Origin: Mucilaginibacter limnophilus
Lineage (GTDB): Bacteria > Bacteroidota > Bacteroidia > Sphingobacteriales > Sphingobacteriaceae
Assembly: GCF_004005815.1 (NCBI RefSeq)
Contig: NZ_SACK01000003.1
Span: 124,001 to 188,000 of the forward strand
Direction of reading: 5' to 3'
Length of the DNA stretch: 64,000 nt
Below, in pieces: positions 35,644 through 45,855 of this stretch. Numbering within the stretch: the stretch's first letter is position 1; every line of letters starts with the position of its first letter. The notes under the pieces were generated by a model. That model did no database searches and was not told the origin of the DNA. It saw only the letters and a program-made list of their open reading frames with translations. A program made the position numbers and the translations under genes.

Positions 35644-36993
35644 TTATTTACCCTTACGCTGCAGCATTACTTTTACAGTTTTGATAATTATTCCCAAGTC
35701 TGCATTCAAGTTAACATTTTGCAGATAAATAAGGTCATAACGCATCCTGCGGCACATTTGATCAACATCTTCGGCGTAGCCAAAATGCACCTGCCCCATT
35801 GATGTAAGGCCCGGTTTTAAGTGCATTAGCTTATGATAGTTAGGCGTTTTTTCACATATCTTATCAATAAAATATTGCCTTTCTGGGCGTGGGCCTACAA
35901 TTGACATATCACCTTTAAGCACATTCCAAAATTGCGGCAACTCATCTAAACGTGTCTTCCTGATAATACGCCCCCAGCGGGTAATGCGTGGATCAGAAGC
36001 GCTTGATAGCTGAGGCCCATTACTTTCGGCGTTTACATGCATACTGCGAAATTTATACATAGCAAAGGGCTTACCATTGCGTCCTACTCGTTCCTGCCTG
36101 AAAAACACCGGCCCTTTTGAGGTAACCCTAGTTACTATCATTAAAGAAAAAAATACAGGAGCCCCTAATGTCATGGTAAATACTGAAAACGCGATATCAA
36201 AACTGCGTTTAAGCACACGCATTTTAAGGCTGATACCCGGGGCAGAAGTAATTTGCAGTACCGGTATGCTGTGATAGTTTATCAGTTCGGCATAATTACT
36301 GTTCAGTACAAGGTCAGATACAACTTTAACTTTTATGTTATGCTCATCCGCAAAACGTATCAAAGAGGTTAGCTTTTCTTCTTTAATGTGTTTATAACAA
36401 ATAAAAATTTCGTGGGGCTGCTTACTAAGCAGTTTATCATAAAAATTTTGCTGAGAAAGATTATTGATCTGCGTGTCACTTATATAATCAATCATATCAT
36501 ACCCGTACTCTGGATGTTGCGAAAACGAGTTAACAAGTCGAGTTGCTATAGCACCATCCCCTACCAATACAATACGCCTGTGATTATATCCTTTAAGCCG
36601 TATCTGATCAAGAAAAACAAATAACAACGCCCGCTGAATAAGCATCAGTACAAAGAAAACACTGTAACTTATCATTACCTGGGAACGCGGTATATCATAT
36701 ATCTTTAAAAAATATATAATACCAAAAACGGCCAATAAATGATAAATAAGTGTAAGCAGGAACTTGTTAATGTTGTCACGCAGTTGCAAAGGCCTTTTAA
36801 CAATAAAATTTCTGGTTAAAAGCGAAACAATTACCCAGGCAATATTTACAATTAATACAAAATCAGCCGAAGCATTTACTGGCCTGAATGTTTGGAATTT
36901 TAAAAAATTGGAATAATAAAGAGCCGCGTTTAACAACAGCAGATCGCTTAAAAATACGAATACAGGAAGATACCGTGAGTAGCGTATAGTCAT
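35644..36993 (-). CDS. second polyprenyl glycosylphosphotransferase
   Basis: The 449-residue protein has the same layout as the gene at 34074: N-terminal membrane helices, a CoA-binding-like middle (VLVGDGAIATRLVNSF) and a C-terminal sugar transferase domain with RSMHVNAESNGPQLS, DELPQFWNVL and SIVGPRPERQ. Key motifs are intact, so it should be active. Why the cluster needs two is unclear: they may use different sugars or serve two polymers. It may form an operon with upstream glycosyltransferase genes (gap 100 bp). Confidence 0.9.
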   Translation of the reverse strand: MTIRYSRYLPVFVFLSDLLLLNAALYYSNFLKFQTFRPVNASADFVLIVNIAWVIVSLLTRNFIVKRPLQLRDNINKFLLTLIYHLLAVFGIIYFLKIYDIPRSQVMISYSVFFVLMLIQRALLFVFLDQIRLKGYNHRRIVLVGDGAIATRLVNSFSQHPEYGYDMIDYISDTQINNLSQQNFYDKLLSKQPHEIFICYKHIKEEKLTSLIRFADEHNIKVKVVSDLVLNSNYAELINYHSIPVLQITSAPGISLKMRVLKRSFDIAFSVFTMTLGAPVFFSLMIVTRVTSKGPVFFRQERVGRNGKPFAMYKFRSMHVNAESNGPQLSSASDPRITRWGRIIRKTRLDELPQFWNVLKGDMSIVGPRPERQYFIDKICEKTPNYHKLMHLKPGLTSMGQVHFGYAEDVDQMCRRMRYDLIYLQNVNLNADLGIIIKTVKVMLQRKGK

Positions 36994-37093
36994 AATTGGC
37001 GGTTCTCTATAATTGGTTTCATAAAGGTAATTTTTTTATTACAAATAGCAATAATATCATACGCAAATTGTAACAAAAATCCTGCCTAACCCC

Positions 37094-38008
37094 TTATTTC
37101 CAGTAACCAACATGCATAGACATGTATTTTAAAACTTTTTTGGGTAAAATAGTATAATATTTTCCCACTTTATATCCAACCCATTTGGCGAATAACGACC
37201 CAATTGACCTGAATAAAGTTAATGGTGCATTATTCAGGACATATTTTATTTCTGACTTTACGAATCTTAAACCCTCACCGGTAGGTTTTCCAAAATTTTC
37301 TATCAGCCATTTGTTTTGTTCGTGAAAAACACGTGTATCAAAATAACGGCGATACTCTTCGGCAAAGGTGTAACTGTGTGAGTGATGTACACATGCATTG
37401 GCTGCATAAGCCACTTTGTAACCTGCAAGCAGCATTTTTGCGGCTACCAAAGTATCTTCACCCATAATTGATGCTGAGGGAAAACCACCTACATGCTGCA
37501 GTGCGTTGTAGCGGTAAGCTGCAAATGAATTTGAACAAAAGCAAGCTTTAAATCCCAATTCCTCCCTTTCGCTTAAACTGCGCACAGCAGGCGCTGCAGG
37601 GTAATTAAACAATCGTGCATGGGTTTCGAGGTGACCGGCGTTTTGATGGGGCAACTGTCGTCCGTAAGCCATACCTGTATTTGCATCGTTAAATACTTCA
37701 ATAATATTTTTAAATGCAAGTTCGTCGGCAGGTATAGCGTCCTGGGTTAAAAATATAATTATATCAGTTTTAGCCAGATCAGCCAGTAACTGGCGTGTGG
37801 CGCCATGGTTAAATTCTTTCCTCGATATATTGATTACCTCGAAACCATTTTCGGCTGCAAGTGCGGGGGTATCATCAGTAGATGCTGAATCAATTATAAT
37901 TTTTCGTATTTGCTGTACAGATTGTTTGTTGATAGCATCTATAACCTCGGCCCATCGTTTACCGGCATTACAGGTAGGAATTAATAACGAAATAGTTGGG
38001 GTTTGCAT
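37094..38008 (-). CDS. family 2 glycosyltransferase, rhamnosyltransferase-like
   Basis: A 304-residue GT-A enzyme. The nucleotide-sugar site is indicated by ISLLIPTCNAGKRW, the DSASTDDTP acidic motif and the FNHGATRQLL signature often seen in rhamnosyltransferases. A short amphipathic C-terminus suggests membrane association. It starts two bases after the beta-helix gene stop. The acceptor sugar is unknown. Confidence 0.83.
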   Translation of the reverse strand: MQTPTISLLIPTCNAGKRWAEVIDAINKQSVQQIRKIIIDSASTDDTPALAAENGFEVINISRKEFNHGATRQLLADLAKTDIIIFLTQDAIPADELAFKNIIEVFNDANTGMAYGRQLPHQNAGHLETHARLFNYPAAPAVRSLSEREELGFKACFCSNSFAAYRYNALQHVGGFPSASIMGEDTLVAAKMLLAGYKVAYAANACVHHSHSYTFAEEYRRYFDTRVFHEQNKWLIENFGKPTGEGLRFVKSEIKYVLNNAPLTLFRSIGSLFAKWVGYKVGKYYTILPKKVLKYMSMHVGYWK

Positions 38009-38010
38009 AC

Positions 38011-39354
38011 TTACTGTGATATACTTACCGGAGAACTACCAATGATGTATTTATCCGCCTGATCGATATGGCCTTTTATTATCCATTTACCCATACGGCC
38101 ATTTACGTTTTTAAGCTCATAGCCAGCGTTATGGCGCGGTTTGCTGCGGTCGTCAATCACACTGTTGTCATCTATATCTACATTATTACAAAGCCTTATT
38201 TCAACTATTCGTCCCGAAAAATTACTCATGGCTATATTGCAATCAGTAAACGTATTGTTTTTAAATTCCAGGTTGTCTACCTGACCTATATAAGCACCGT
38301 TTACATAGCTGTTAACCACCGTATTATTAGTAATGGTAACATCAGTAATCCTTGATTTTGGATCAGGATTATTTATAAGCGCCTGCTCGTCCTGTACGCC
38401 TACAAAAATAGCGCTGCGTCCGCCTGTAAGTTGCCCTTGATTCTTGTATTCTTCCCCCATAATACGTTGGGTGCCACCAGTGTATGATAAATAGTTGTTG
38501 GTAATAGTAATGTTTTTAGCACGAGCGTTGCTACCTTTAAATAGTTTTGGCGTGTTAAATATTGATATACCTGCGTTAACAGTATTATTAATCTTATTTC
38601 CGCTGATAAGCAATCCATCACAACCTATTGATGCAAAACCTTCATAAGTATTATTGGTTACATTGTTTATGATACGGCTTTTGCCCGACTGCCTGTACCC
38701 TGCTGAAAACATTTCCTGTTTCTGAGCATCAATGCCATAGTCGTGAATTGACATTGCATCATCTTTGATATTATTAAGCGTATTGCTTTCGTAAGTTAGA
38801 TTTACACTATAATGAGCATATATGCCATCGCGATAGCAGTTTTCAATTAAATTACCATATACGGTGGCATTATCAACCAGCACCATGTTAATACCCATTT
38901 GCGCAGAACCATTGATGTGTACCTTTTTAACCGTAAGGTTACGCACTCTTACAAAGCTGAACGTATGCTCACTCGGCAGATTACTGATATGATCTGGCAT
39001 CGTTTTTCTTGTCCAGGTGCCGCCTTCAATGGTTATGTTAATGCTGCTACCAAAATATAATGTGCCTAATTCAGTATTATTATTAATAATAGTTGCACCA
39101 TAAGCAGATATGGTTTTATTGGAAAGTTTAGTGAATGACAGCTTTTTTTTAAGCAAATATTTTCCTTTAGGTACCACAACAAAGTCAGCGGCTTTAATTG
39201 CCCGCAAAAAGGCTTCAGAATCATCGGTTATACCATCCCCTTTTGCGCCAAAATCTCTCACACTTACCTTTTTTGCAGATTGTATTGAAGCAAATCCCTG
39301 CACGCTCAGAACGAGTGCAGACAATACGATTGTAATATATAATATGCGTTTCAT
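38011..39354 (-). CDS. secreted right-handed beta-helix protein (Pectate_lyase_3-like)
   Basis: A 447-residue secreted protein (signal MKRILYITIVLSALVLSVQGFA). The mature part begins VSVRDFGAKGDGITDDSEAF, the signature of the pectate lyase 3/polygalacturonase-type beta-helix, followed by many short asparagine-rich rungs (VTNNTYEGF, ITNNYLSYTGG). It probably binds or modifies polysaccharide. Location within the export cluster suggests a lyase or epimerase acting on the exported chain, though catalytic residues cannot be identified with certainty. Confidence 0.83.
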   Translation of the reverse strand: MKRILYITIVLSALVLSVQGFASIQSAKKVSVRDFGAKGDGITDDSEAFLRAIKAADFVVVPKGKYLLKKKLSFTKLSNKTISAYGATIINNNTELGTLYFGSSINITIEGGTWTRKTMPDHISNLPSEHTFSFVRVRNLTVKKVHINGSAQMGINMVLVDNATVYGNLIENCYRDGIYAHYSVNLTYESNTLNNIKDDAMSIHDYGIDAQKQEMFSAGYRQSGKSRIINNVTNNTYEGFASIGCDGLLISGNKINNTVNAGISIFNTPKLFKGSNARAKNITITNNYLSYTGGTQRIMGEEYKNQGQLTGGRSAIFVGVQDEQALINNPDPKSRITDVTITNNTVVNSYVNGAYIGQVDNLEFKNNTFTDCNIAMSNFSGRIVEIRLCNNVDIDDNSVIDDRSKPRHNAGYELKNVNGRMGKWIIKGHIDQADKYIIGSSPVSISQ

Positions 39355-39447
39355 ATTTATGATACCGGTGTGTGGCTGCCACCAGTACGCTTAAAGATGT
39401 ACAATTAAGCGAAGCAATTTAATTGGTTAACGAATGCAATTTAAGTA

Positions 39448-40290
39448 TTAAAACAATATCTCGTTCAGCTTATTTAATACAGTTTTATAATTGTTTTGTT
39501 CAAAAAAAGCATAAAAACTGTTTTGCTGCATAAAAGGCGTCATAAACGTACTTTTAAAATGCCTTGAATTATTATAAACTACAAAATGAGGTTTATTACA
39601 AAAATTAGCTAAATGATAAGGAAGGCTTTCGGCACTTATAACTAAATCATGATCGGCTATTAATTGAAGCAATTGCTCAAAGCTGTTATAGGCAAGCACA
39701 TTTTCGGGCAGTGCGTTTTTAGTAAACAAGGCCTGATGAACCTTATGGTTACTAAATTCGTTTATTATAAGTTCAATTAATTTTTCATTTATCCTTTTTG
39801 AAGGGATACGGCTATCGGGCAATATTAGTATCCTTTTCTGTCCTGAATTAAGTGGTGTAAACTCAGCAACCGGCCGGTAGCTTTTTAAATCGAAATATTG
39901 TAACAACAATTCATGCTTGGCTTGATAAATATTTTCTGACTTAGACGGCCACCTTAATTTTGCTCCTGTGTACAGCATACGGTTACTGCTATAATCAAGC
40001 AGGTAAGTATTAGCCTTTGAAAGCGACCTTATTGTTGTCATAAGATCACGTATAAGGCGACGGAGATTAGCCATATCACGCACTTTATACATTTCAAAAA
40101 ATGCAGGCTGATCAGTAAAGCTTATTTCGCCTGTTATATCAAAATAATCATCGGCATGTATGGCATTATAAATGTTTTTTAAATACTGAGGTATAATTAC
40201 CGGCACCTTTTCAAACGCATGCTGTTTTAAAACCGAAGCAGTAATTATAAAATCACCAAATGAACGTATGGGCAAATAAACGGCACTCAT
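39448..40290 (-). CDS. GT9-like glycosyltransferase family protein
   Basis: A 280-residue protein with the GT-B look of heptosyltransferase-like family 9 members: an N-terminal LPIRSFGDFIITASVLKQ and a C-terminal SAESLPYHLANFCNKPHFVVYN. Assignment is from overall pattern and cluster context. It overlaps the upstream glycosyltransferase gene by four bases (ATGA), so the pair is coupled. No membrane helix is visible. Confidence 0.62.
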   Translation of the reverse strand: MSAVYLPIRSFGDFIITASVLKQHAFEKVPVIIPQYLKNIYNAIHADDYFDITGEISFTDQPAFFEMYKVRDMANLRRLIRDLMTTIRSLSKANTYLLDYSSNRMLYTGAKLRWPSKSENIYQAKHELLLQYFDLKSYRPVAEFTPLNSGQKRILILPDSRIPSKRINEKLIELIINEFSNHKVHQALFTKNALPENVLAYNSFEQLLQLIADHDLVISAESLPYHLANFCNKPHFVVYNNSRHFKSTFMTPFMQQNSFYAFFEQNNYKTVLNKLNEILF

Positions 40291-41171
40291 ATAGCCATGT
40301 TTTTTTTGCGTGCAATGTTTTCGGCCTGCTTTTTCTGATATAACAGGTCGCCTTCATTTATACGGCGGTACTTAGCAAACCAGTTGCGCCGCGGCAGCAG
40401 GTATGAACATGCTAAAGCTAAACGGAAACTTAGTTCACAAAAAAAGCTTACACTTTTGTAGTTTTTAAAATATTTATTGCCTGCCACCATATTAAAAAGC
40501 CGTTTCTTTTTTTCCATCCCACCTTCAAGGTCTTCAATATGATGTGTTACCATCCTGCTTTTAAAAAACACATTAAACCGGCCCTCATCTCCGGTTAAAG
40601 GATACCACTTTTTTATATATCCCGGTACGTGTACCGGCATATTTTCCGTTATAAACAAATAACCGTGGTTATGGTCTATAAGATATTGAGCAATGTAGTA
40701 TTCAGGATATACCGTAAAATCCAGCATTTGGATATGCTGTTTTATAAAAGATGTTTGTACTATTACAAAATCTGTTGCTACCGAATAAAGTTTGTCAAAC
40801 CAGCGTGCGCTTGCCCAAACTTTATTCTCATTAGTAAGCCTGTTGATATATTTTCTTATTAAATAATCACCATGCATCCAGGTATCGGCCTCAAGTAACA
40901 CGGTATATTTGCAATCTTCAGGAATAAGCGGAATACCGCTTAGTAATAATTGTGAATTACCTAACAAATGCCCGGCATTTTCTTCAAGTTCAACCAGGTT
41001 ATCAATTTTTCTCCTGGTATTGTCATCTACAACAAAGCCTTTTTGTTTGCCGTTTGAAACAACTAAAAGGTAATTTTCATAATTTTTCCATGTGTCTCTT
41101 ATAATATTTACAGCATAACGTAGATCTTCAATTCTGTCATACACCCTGATAAGTACACATAGTTTTTCCAT
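40287..41171 (-). CDS. putative glycosyltransferase, GT-A type
   Basis: The 294-residue protein starts MEKLCVLIRVYDRIEDLRYAVNIIRDTWKNYENYLLVVSNG-like, a GT-A fold opening, with VLLEADTWMHGDYL as a candidate acidic metal-binding motif. It has no clear close family. Position between other glycosyltransferases and the ATGA overlap with the GT9-like gene support a role in the repeat unit. Confidence 0.6.
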   Translation of the reverse strand: MEKLCVLIRVYDRIEDLRYAVNIIRDTWKNYENYLLVVSNGKQKGFVVDDNTRRKIDNLVELEENAGHLLGNSQLLLSGIPLIPEDCKYTVLLEADTWMHGDYLIRKYINRLTNENKVWASARWFDKLYSVATDFVIVQTSFIKQHIQMLDFTVYPEYYIAQYLIDHNHGYLFITENMPVHVPGYIKKWYPLTGDEGRFNVFFKSRMVTHHIEDLEGGMEKKKRLFNMVAGNKYFKNYKSVSFFCELSFRLALACSYLLPRRNWFAKYRRINEGDLLYQKKQAENIARKKNMAI

Positions 41172-41180
41172 TTAATGCCT

Positions 41181-41945
41181 CTATTTTTTAAGGTAACCGG
41201 GCTTAATAAGCCTTGCTGTACGTGTGCGTAGGTAGGCATATATATAAACAAGAAATGAGAAATTTGATTGAATTATTTTCAGCTTATCATTCAAAAACGG
41301 ATCAACAAGTTGGTTTTCCTCTGAGAAACCATTTCCCTCATAAATACTTATCAGTTCCGGTAAATATTTAAAACGTAAAGTTTTATCTCCGAAGCATCTC
41401 ATATTCAAATCATGATCTGCTAAGCTTTTGTAATAAATGTTGTAATTATGTTTACGCAATACATTTAGCGGATAAAATATTGCCTGATGACATATATTGG
41501 TTACAGCAAGCTTATAGGCAGAATAACGGCCATTAAAAACTTTTTTCAGGTCGTTTCTGTAAACATTTCCATAATATATACATCTTTCATCTGTCATTAA
41601 ACCGGCTATTTTATGCAATACATTAAGTAAAATATCTCCTGAGCCTAAAAAATAAATCCAATCACCTTTGGCTACGGTAATACCCTTGTTCATGGCATCA
41701 TAAATACCCTTGTCAGCTTCACTTACCCAATAAGTTATTCTGCTATCATATTTTTTTATAATATCTAAAGTGCCATCTGTTGACCCACCGTCGATAATAC
41801 AGAGTTCGGTATTTGCATATGTTTGATTTATAACGCTCAAAATTGTTTCTTCGAGGCTGTTTGCAGCATTATATACTACTATAATAACAGTTATAAGCGG
41901 CATATTGCCGGGAATAGCATAATTATTAGTAAACCTCTTTTTCAT
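41181..41945 (-). CDS. family 2 glycosyltransferase
   Basis: A 254-residue GT2 enzyme. Conserved points are ITVIIVVYNAANSLEETILSVINQTY, the IIDGGSTDGTLDII acidic motif, DKGIYDAMNKGITVAKGDWIYFLGSGD and the C-terminal catalytic region (LADHDLNMRCFGDK). This type resembles WcaE-like transferases of exopolysaccharide clusters. It lies nine bases upstream of the next glycosyltransferase in the operon. Confidence 0.9.
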   Translation of the reverse strand: MKKRFTNNYAIPGNMPLITVIIVVYNAANSLEETILSVINQTYANTELCIIDGGSTDGTLDIIKKYDSRITYWVSEADKGIYDAMNKGITVAKGDWIYFLGSGDILLNVLHKIAGLMTDERCIYYGNVYRNDLKKVFNGRYSAYKLAVTNICHQAIFYPLNVLRKHNYNIYYKSLADHDLNMRCFGDKTLRFKYLPELISIYEGNGFSEENQLVDPFLNDKLKIIQSNFSFLVYIYAYLRTRTARLIKPGYLKK

Positions 41946-42004
41946 TCAAATTAGCAAAACAGTTAGTAGTAGTTTATTTATTGGTTAATAAATATATTAA
42001 AATA

Positions 42005-43189
42005 TTATTTTATTTTCAGTTTAAAGCTGCCTAATAATGGAAAAAATAATTGTAATCCTAAGGCGGTTATAGTAAACATATTATCAAATATTAAAAAGAA
42101 AAATATTGTACTTAATATAGAGACACCAATAACTCCTAATGGCTGTTTTGACATTACGAATGTATATATAATGGCAAATAGCCATATAATTATCAGGTAC
42201 ACTATCATGCCTCCCCAGCCTGCATATATATAAGGGCCTGCAAGCGCAGTACAAACGGTAAGCGCGGCAACAATAAGTTCAGGCGCTTTACGATAAGTAC
42301 CCATTAAGGCATCAACACGTTTAGAAAACGAATCAAACAAAACTTCATGAATAAGCATCGGACCGATATTTTCTAAAAAACCGGGCGGTTCTGAAAACAA
42401 ATTATGCTGCAGATTTCCAATAGGAGAAGTCATATACAGGTATCCCCAAAAAAACTCACCGGGGATGTTGTTTGACTGGAAATCATCTGACGCTTCACCC
42501 AGCACCATAATACTTTTACTGCTATAGCTGTTGTCAAAAGTTCCGGTAGTGTCATACTCAGCAATGCCGGCATCAATTCGAAGATTACCAATAACACCGA
42601 AAAGATAAGCTATCAGCAAAGCGCCACTTAATACAAGCGCAATAACCCTAAAATTAAAGCGAGGATTTTTTAAGTTTATCCAAAGGAAAAACATACTGGT
42701 AACCGACATTACAACATATCCTCTTGAATACTCAAGCAGGAAAATGGCAAGACAGTACACTATATACAGCAGATATTTTTTCTTGTTTGATACCAGATAC
42801 AGGTACATGCAATAAACGCTCAGAAAAGAATTGAATGCTGTAGCTAATACAATTACAAAAGGAACACCGAAATCATCATCACGTACACCTTTAATAAAAG
42901 GTAAACCACTGTAACCAAAATTTATCAGCCAAAGCAAAGAATTGATTATAAGCAGCAAATTGATGCTGGAGTCTTCAGGTTTGATTATTTTGGGAGTAAA
43001 CTTTACCTTACCCATAATAAAACCGGTTAACCCAAATACCAGGATAAATGATATCATGAGTATAATTAGGCTATCTTCTAAGTCAGGTAATATAAGCGCC
43101 CATCGCAATGAATATAATAACAAGCATAACGCCCATGAAAGAGCGAATATTGAATGAGGGTTTACAAATTTTCTAAAATAAAATCCCAT
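42005..43189 (-). CDS. O-antigen/EPS polymerase Wzy-like
   Basis: A 394-residue integral membrane protein with about ten predicted helices and a large periplasmic loop (around NLRIDAGIAEYDTTGTFDNSYSSK) containing the candidate catalytic arginine. Sequence conservation in Wzy proteins is very low, so the call rests on topology and its place between the flippase and glycosyltransferases. It starts six bases after the wzx stop. Confidence 0.72.
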   Translation of the reverse strand: MGFYFRKFVNPHSIFALSWALCLLLYSLRWALILPDLEDSLIILMISFILVFGLTGFIMGKVKFTPKIIKPEDSSINLLLIINSLLWLINFGYSGLPFIKGVRDDDFGVPFVIVLATAFNSFLSVYCMYLYLVSNKKKYLLYIVYCLAIFLLEYSRGYVVMSVTSMFFLWINLKNPRFNFRVIALVLSGALLIAYLFGVIGNLRIDAGIAEYDTTGTFDNSYSSKSIMVLGEASDDFQSNNIPGEFFWGYLYMTSPIGNLQHNLFSEPPGFLENIGPMLIHEVLFDSFSKRVDALMGTYRKAPELIVAALTVCTALAGPYIYAGWGGMIVYLIIIWLFAIIYTFVMSKQPLGVIGVSILSTIFFFLIFDNMFTITALGLQLFFPLLGSFKLKIK

Positions 43190-43195
43190 AACCTG

Positions 43196-44710
43196 TTATG
43201 CCTGAGGAGCGCGTTGAATTAGTTTTTTTAAAAAGCCGTTTAATGTTTTATTTAAAAATATGCACGGAGAAAATATTATTATATAGATAATAAAAGTTAG
43301 CAGAACGGTTTTCAAGTTGTAATTTATTTTAAAGCTGTTAAACACAAACACACTTGCAGCCGAATAAATTATACTTATAATAATAAACCATGAGTCGTTT
43401 TTTAATGAAAATATCTGTTTAAACCTAACCCTGATATTTCGCTGATAAACTACCATCAGGGCAAATGATCCTATTGCGTATGACATTCCCCATGCCAGTA
43501 TCACCCCCTTGCTTTTAAAGAAATACCCGAGTATAATCCCGCCGATTATGTTAAGTACGGCAATAATGAAATTTACCCAAAGCAATAAATTCATTCTACC
43601 CTCACCCATTGAGCAGAAAAAAGCGGGGCCGCTCATGATATTAACAAACGTAGCTACGGCTAACACCGTTAAGGGGAAAACAAATTGCATTTCATGGTGT
43701 CCAATCCAGTAATATGATACTATTGAACCCATACCCAAAATGCCGGAAATAAGTAAAATATTAGCCGTTAATGTTATTGATAGCGCTTTTTTATACCAAA
43801 ATCTTACTTCTTCCAAATTGCGGATACTTGCATTGGCAATAACCGGTATAAGAACCTGGTTTGCATTAGTAATAAGCGCGCGTAACTGATTAATTAACCT
43901 GGTAGCCATATCATAATAAGCAACAGCTGCCAAACCGCCAAACTTGGTGAGCAATGTTTTAGTAGCGGGTTCATACAACATTTGAAATACCGATACAGCC
44001 TGGATTTTCGATCCGTAGGATAATATTTGTTTGAATATCTTAAAACTCCAGTTCCATTTGAATATTGAAAACTTGTCAAGTAATGATTTACCAGTAAAAA
44101 AGCCACAAATAGTAATTGAAGCCGATTGTATTACCTGTGCATAAGCTACCCCCAAAAGTTTATATTTAGGCACCAGCAAAAACACCAGACATAAAAAAAA
44201 CAAGTTATTAGCAATATATATAATATTACGAATGTAGTTTTTTTGTGATCCTTCAAGTATTGAAATAAAAACACCACCCAATTCATTTATAAACAAGCAA
44301 ATAAGCGAGTAAGGCAATATTTGCAAAGCAAGACGGGCGTAATCATTATGAATATTGACCACATAACCAATTATAAGCCACCCAAAAAAATATGCAATAA
44401 GCGTTAATATTGAAAAAAGTATTATAATGGATACTAATGCAGTATAAATAAGCTTGTTAAGTTCTTCGGGCGTGTGCCTGGCCCTGAAATCGGCTACAAG
44501 TTTAACAAGGCTTGAAGTTATACCTAAATTAGCCAGACTGGCAATTGATGAAGTTGCAAGCACCAGTGTATATATACCCATTTGCGCTGCACCTAATGAC
44601 TTCAAAAGGTAGACATATAGAAACAGATAACTTACACCAACTACAATAACATGCAGTGTAGCAGCTACAGCATTAATAGTGACTCGCCTTTGCGATGCTT
44701 TGTCTGTCAT
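43196..44710 (-). CDS. polysaccharide flippase Wzx-like (MATE/MOP superfamily)
   Basis: The 504-residue protein has 12-14 predicted membrane segments and the MOP-family pattern of long hydrophobic helices with few charges (FLYVYLLKSLGAAQMGIYTLVLATSSIASLANLGI). It should flip the lipid-linked repeat unit across the inner membrane. Its neighbours are Wzy and a Wzz-like gene, which supports the call. Confidence 0.87.
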   Translation of the reverse strand: MTDKASQRRVTINAVAATLHVIVVGVSYLFLYVYLLKSLGAAQMGIYTLVLATSSIASLANLGITSSLVKLVADFRARHTPEELNKLIYTALVSIIILFSILTLIAYFFGWLIIGYVVNIHNDYARLALQILPYSLICLFINELGGVFISILEGSQKNYIRNIIYIANNLFFLCLVFLLVPKYKLLGVAYAQVIQSASITICGFFTGKSLLDKFSIFKWNWSFKIFKQILSYGSKIQAVSVFQMLYEPATKTLLTKFGGLAAVAYYDMATRLINQLRALITNANQVLIPVIANASIRNLEEVRFWYKKALSITLTANILLISGILGMGSIVSYYWIGHHEMQFVFPLTVLAVATFVNIMSGPAFFCSMGEGRMNLLLWVNFIIAVLNIIGGIILGYFFKSKGVILAWGMSYAIGSFALMVVYQRNIRVRFKQIFSLKNDSWFIIISIIYSAASVFVFNSFKINYNLKTVLLTFIIYIIIFSPCIFLNKTLNGFLKKLIQRAPQA

Positions 44711-44755
44711 GTATAGTTTGCAGGTGTATCAGCCGGACTTTTTTCTGTTCAGCCC

Positions 44756-45817
44756 CTAAATCATACTAAATATCTTTCTGGCCGTTAAATATGCAACCGA
44801 TAGCATAATGCCTGCAATAAAACCTAATATGCCGCCTGTAATTTTTCCAAGTTTAACTTCTTCAAGGGGAAGTATTGGCATATCCAGAAAGTCGATAAGC
44901 GGCGTATCCTGGTTTAAAGTTATTTTGGCCAATTGCAGGCTCTTGTTTACTTCAATTAGGGCGGCTTTGTTTGCTTCAACATCAACCATTCTTTTTTGAG
45001 CCGAAACACGCAGCGTTTGTCTTAGCGGGTTAGCGTTAGGTACAGCATCTGTAGAGGATGCAGCGCCGGCAAGAGCGTTATCAAGTACTCTTCGCATTGA
45101 ATCAGCCTGGTTTTGAAGTCTTCGCAAATTGTCTGCAGATTTTTTGGTTTTCGAGCGGATATAAAAATCGGTAGCATTAGCAGCCAATGCTTCTATAAAA
45201 TTTTTGGCAAACAGTTCGTCGGTATCTATAAACTGCATATATATTATCGTTGATTTCTTATCCAACCTGTCTATCATCAGGTTCTTTGTTTTGAATGTCT
45301 TATAAAGTTCTCCAATTACGCTATCCTGCAGCCGGCTGTTTTTACCGGTAGCAGTATACCGCAGGTTATGCAACAATGGCTCATCGTCCCATTTTTCGTA
45401 ATATTTGTTTTTTTTCAAATAGTAATTAATCAGCAGTTCTTTTTTACCATTTTGAAATTCAGCCTCAGTGAGCAGCGTTTTTTGAATCATTAAACGAGAA
45501 GTTAAAAAAGGCAACAGGTTAAACCCTGAATACACTCCTTTATTTGAACCTCCAAGTAAGTTAAGCTGACTTGCCAGACTTGATAATCCACCACCCATTG
45601 TTGGTTCATCGTGTAAGCCAAAAGTAATTCGGGCTATGTACTTTGGTTTTTTTATAAATGCTACGCCAATACCTATAGCTGCACATAAAATACCTACCAA
45701 AAGTATTTTTAGCCTATTTCGTTTTAAAAAATTATAATACGATTTGGCTTTCGCCACCATGTCTTCGAGTGTTACCTCATTTGAAGACGATTTATTTTCC
45801 TGATCAGTTTGTATCAT
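44756..45817 (-). CDS. chain-length determinant (Wzz-like) protein without kinase domain
   Basis: A 353-residue polysaccharide copolymerase. There is one N-terminal helix (ILLVGILCAAIGIGVAFI), a periplasmic coiled-coil region with a Wzz-type LRRLQNQADSMRRVLDNAL segment, and a C-terminal helix (GGILGFIAGIMLSVAYLTA). No Walker-containing tyrosine kinase domain follows, unlike many Wzc proteins. Chain length control is inferred from family. It is 38 bp downstream of wza. Confidence 0.85.
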   Translation of the reverse strand: MIQTDQENKSSSNEVTLEDMVAKAKSYYNFLKRNRLKILLVGILCAAIGIGVAFIKKPKYIARITFGLHDEPTMGGGLSSLASQLNLLGGSNKGVYSGFNLLPFLTSRLMIQKTLLTEAEFQNGKKELLINYYLKKNKYYEKWDDEPLLHNLRYTATGKNSRLQDSVIGELYKTFKTKNLMIDRLDKKSTIIYMQFIDTDELFAKNFIEALAANATDFYIRSKTKKSADNLRRLQNQADSMRRVLDNALAGAASSTDAVPNANPLRQTLRVSAQKRMVDVEANKAALIEVNKSLQLAKITLNQDTPLIDFLDMPILPLEEVKLGKITGGILGFIAGIMLSVAYLTARKIFSMI

Positions 45818-45855
45818 TGTAGTTTACCTATACCGGTAATAAGTGCTGCATTTAA

